This document shows positions 6,064 through 7,042 of a stretch of DNA of 7,042 bases, piece after piece. A program made the translations under genes and the position numbers. This DNA comes from an uncultured Litorilinea sp. Lineage in GTDB: Bacteria > Chloroflexota > Anaerolineae > Caldilineales > Caldilineaceae. The DNA is taken from the NCBI GenBank assembly GCA_946885925.1, contig CAMPHP010000153.1, positions 1-7,042 on the forward strand, read 5' to 3'. Numbering within the stretch: position 1 is the first letter of the stretch; each line of letters opens with the position of its first letter. A model generated the notes under the pieces. That model saw only the letters and a list, made by a program, of their open reading frames with translations, did no database searches and was not told where the DNA came from.

Positions 6064-7042
6064 GGGCGCATCGTCTGGCCTTGAGCAGCGGCATAGATCA
6101 TGGCGGCTGCATTCAGCGCAGCGGCTTCGGTAAAATCGCGCTGGCCTACTGTGATGGCGGCGCGGGCATAAGCGGCGTACCCTGCGCGTAATTGCGTCAA
6201 TGCCACCGCTACTCCCTCTGGTGTTACCGTTTCGACCACCACCCCGCAGCCTTGCGCTTCCACATAATCCGCCATCGCAATCGTGCGGCTGATTAAAACG
6301 GGTTTGCCCGCGGCCAGCGCATCCAAGAGCGAGTGTGGATAAGATTTAATAATGCCTGGGGCTGTGGCGAAGATGGCCGCGGCGTGTGCATCGGCTAACA
6401 CTGCGTTGACATCCACCGTCTCATCAATCAACGTGACCCGTTCCTTAAGCCCTAAGTGGGTAATGCGCTGCCGCATCTCGTCAGCGAGAATCCCGCGCCA
6501 GAGCAGCGTCAGATGCAGATCGGGCATCATTTGGGCAGCGCCAAGCAGCGCATCAAAGCCTTTGGTGGCGAACTGGGCCAATGTCCAGGGGGCCGAAGCC
6601 ACCAACAGCCGTAGAGGGCCGAGAGGGGTTACTGGCAAAGCATTGTGGGTGAAACGCTGCGTAGCAATGCCAGGACGTTGCAGCGCCACATTATGCAAGC
6701 CCCACCCCTGGAGTTGTGCCAGCGTGCGCTCATCCGGCACAGCAACCCGTGCCATGCGCCGAAAGAAGGCCAAGTTGGGCTGTCTCTCTACACCAGCCGT
6801 AATGGTGTAGACTACCGGCTTGGGCAGCGTGAGCAAAAACGGATAGGGGAAAGGGTCAGGGTTAAAAAAGTGAAACAAGGATGCTTGTCGAGCCAGCGCG
6901 TAGAGTTGCGGCAAGCTATGCCAGCCAAAACCCAGCCGCGGGATAAGGGGGCGAGGCAGAAACGCATTGGGGTTGACATGCACAGTTTGGCCCCCAAAGT
7001 GCCGCCGCAACAAATCAATCTCCTGGGCGATAGCCTCGGCTT
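6060..7042 (-). CDS. GT4-like glycosyltransferase, 5' end beyond window, altered EX7E motif
   Basis: The frame is open to the right edge. Upstream of the TTG at 7013-7011 it continues in frame through nine codons reading AEAIAQEID, which joins smoothly to LLRRHFGGQTVHVNPN, so the TTG is internal and the true start lies outside. 326 complete codons are visible. Numbered from codon 7040-7038: the N-terminal domain covers about 1-140, and the donor domain begins with LRLLVASAPW (143-152) followed by KGFDALLGAAQ (160-170). The signature region is GIIKSYPHSLLDALAAGKPVLIS (about 229-251). It aligns with the GT4 EX7E stretch, but the two acidic positions are K232 and D240 rather than Glu and Glu. 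The enzyme may therefore belong to a divergent GT4 branch or have altered catalysis. Its stop overlaps the ATG of the YfhO-like gene (6060-6063), placing it first of the visible block. A role in the same surface-glycan pathway is inferred. Membership of the GT-B superfamily is fairly sure. Confidence 0.85.
   Translation of the reverse strand, partial: AEAIAQEIDLLRRHFGGQTVHVNPNAFLPRPLIPRLGFGWHSLPQLYALARQASLFHFFNPDPFPYPFLLTLPKPVVYTITAGVERQPNLAFFRRMARVAVPDERTLAQLQGWGLHNVALQRPGIATQRFTHNALPVTPLGPLRLLVASAPWTLAQFATKGFDALLGAAQMMPDLHLTLLWRGILADEMRQRITHLGLKERVTLIDETVDVNAVLADAHAAAIFATAPGIIKSYPHSLLDALAAGKPVLISRTIAMADYVEAQGCGVVVETVTPEGVAVALTQLRAGYAAYARAAITVGQRDFTEAAALNAAAMIYAAAQGQTMRP

Noticed and set aside
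6060..7013. Glycosyltransferase starting at the TTG at 7013
   Set aside because: The frame continues upstream to the window edge with a protein-like sequence that joins the following residues; there is no reason to start at an internal TTG.

Overview
The window looks like bacterial chromosome in which every convincing gene is on the minus strand. Hand counts on single 60-base lines gave about 48-62% G+C in the permease genes, 62-70% in the glycosyltransferase block and about 43% in the large gap. Gene content and protein style (CUT1 sugar permeases beside a YfhO-type GT-C protein and GT4 glycosyltransferases) would fit a filamentous or thermophilic Chloroflexota. That placement rests on style only and is weak; no marker gene is present.

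In transcription order (right to left) the window opens with a block of three genes, each overlapping the next by the four bases ATGA: a GT4-like glycosyltransferase whose 5' end lies beyond the right edge (6060-7042), a large YfhO-like multi-membrane protein (3517-6063), and a second, intact GT4 glycosyltransferase (2279-3520). The overlaps imply one transcript and coupled translation. The likely job is assembly of a cell-surface glycan or glycolipid: the two GT4 enzymes add sugars on the cytoplasmic side, and the GT-C-like membrane protein transfers a lipid-linked sugar on the outer face. The substrates cannot be read from the sequence.

A gap of about 655 bases follows (1624-2278), AT-richer than its neighbours and without a recognised gene. 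It holds a perfect-to-near-perfect 16-bp tandem repeat (5.4 copies, 1744-1830), two mutually exclusive hairpins that share one arm (1929-1987), some shorter inverted repeats, and a plausible sigma70-type promoter (1650-1679) for the next genes.

The left part carries two carbohydrate ABC permeases, a MalF/UgpA-like subunit (661-1623) and a MalG/UgpE-like subunit (1-654, cut by the left edge), six bases apart. Together they would form the membrane channel of a sugar importer. Neither the solute-binding protein nor the ATPase is in the window. No mobile element, rRNA, tRNA or CRISPR array was found.
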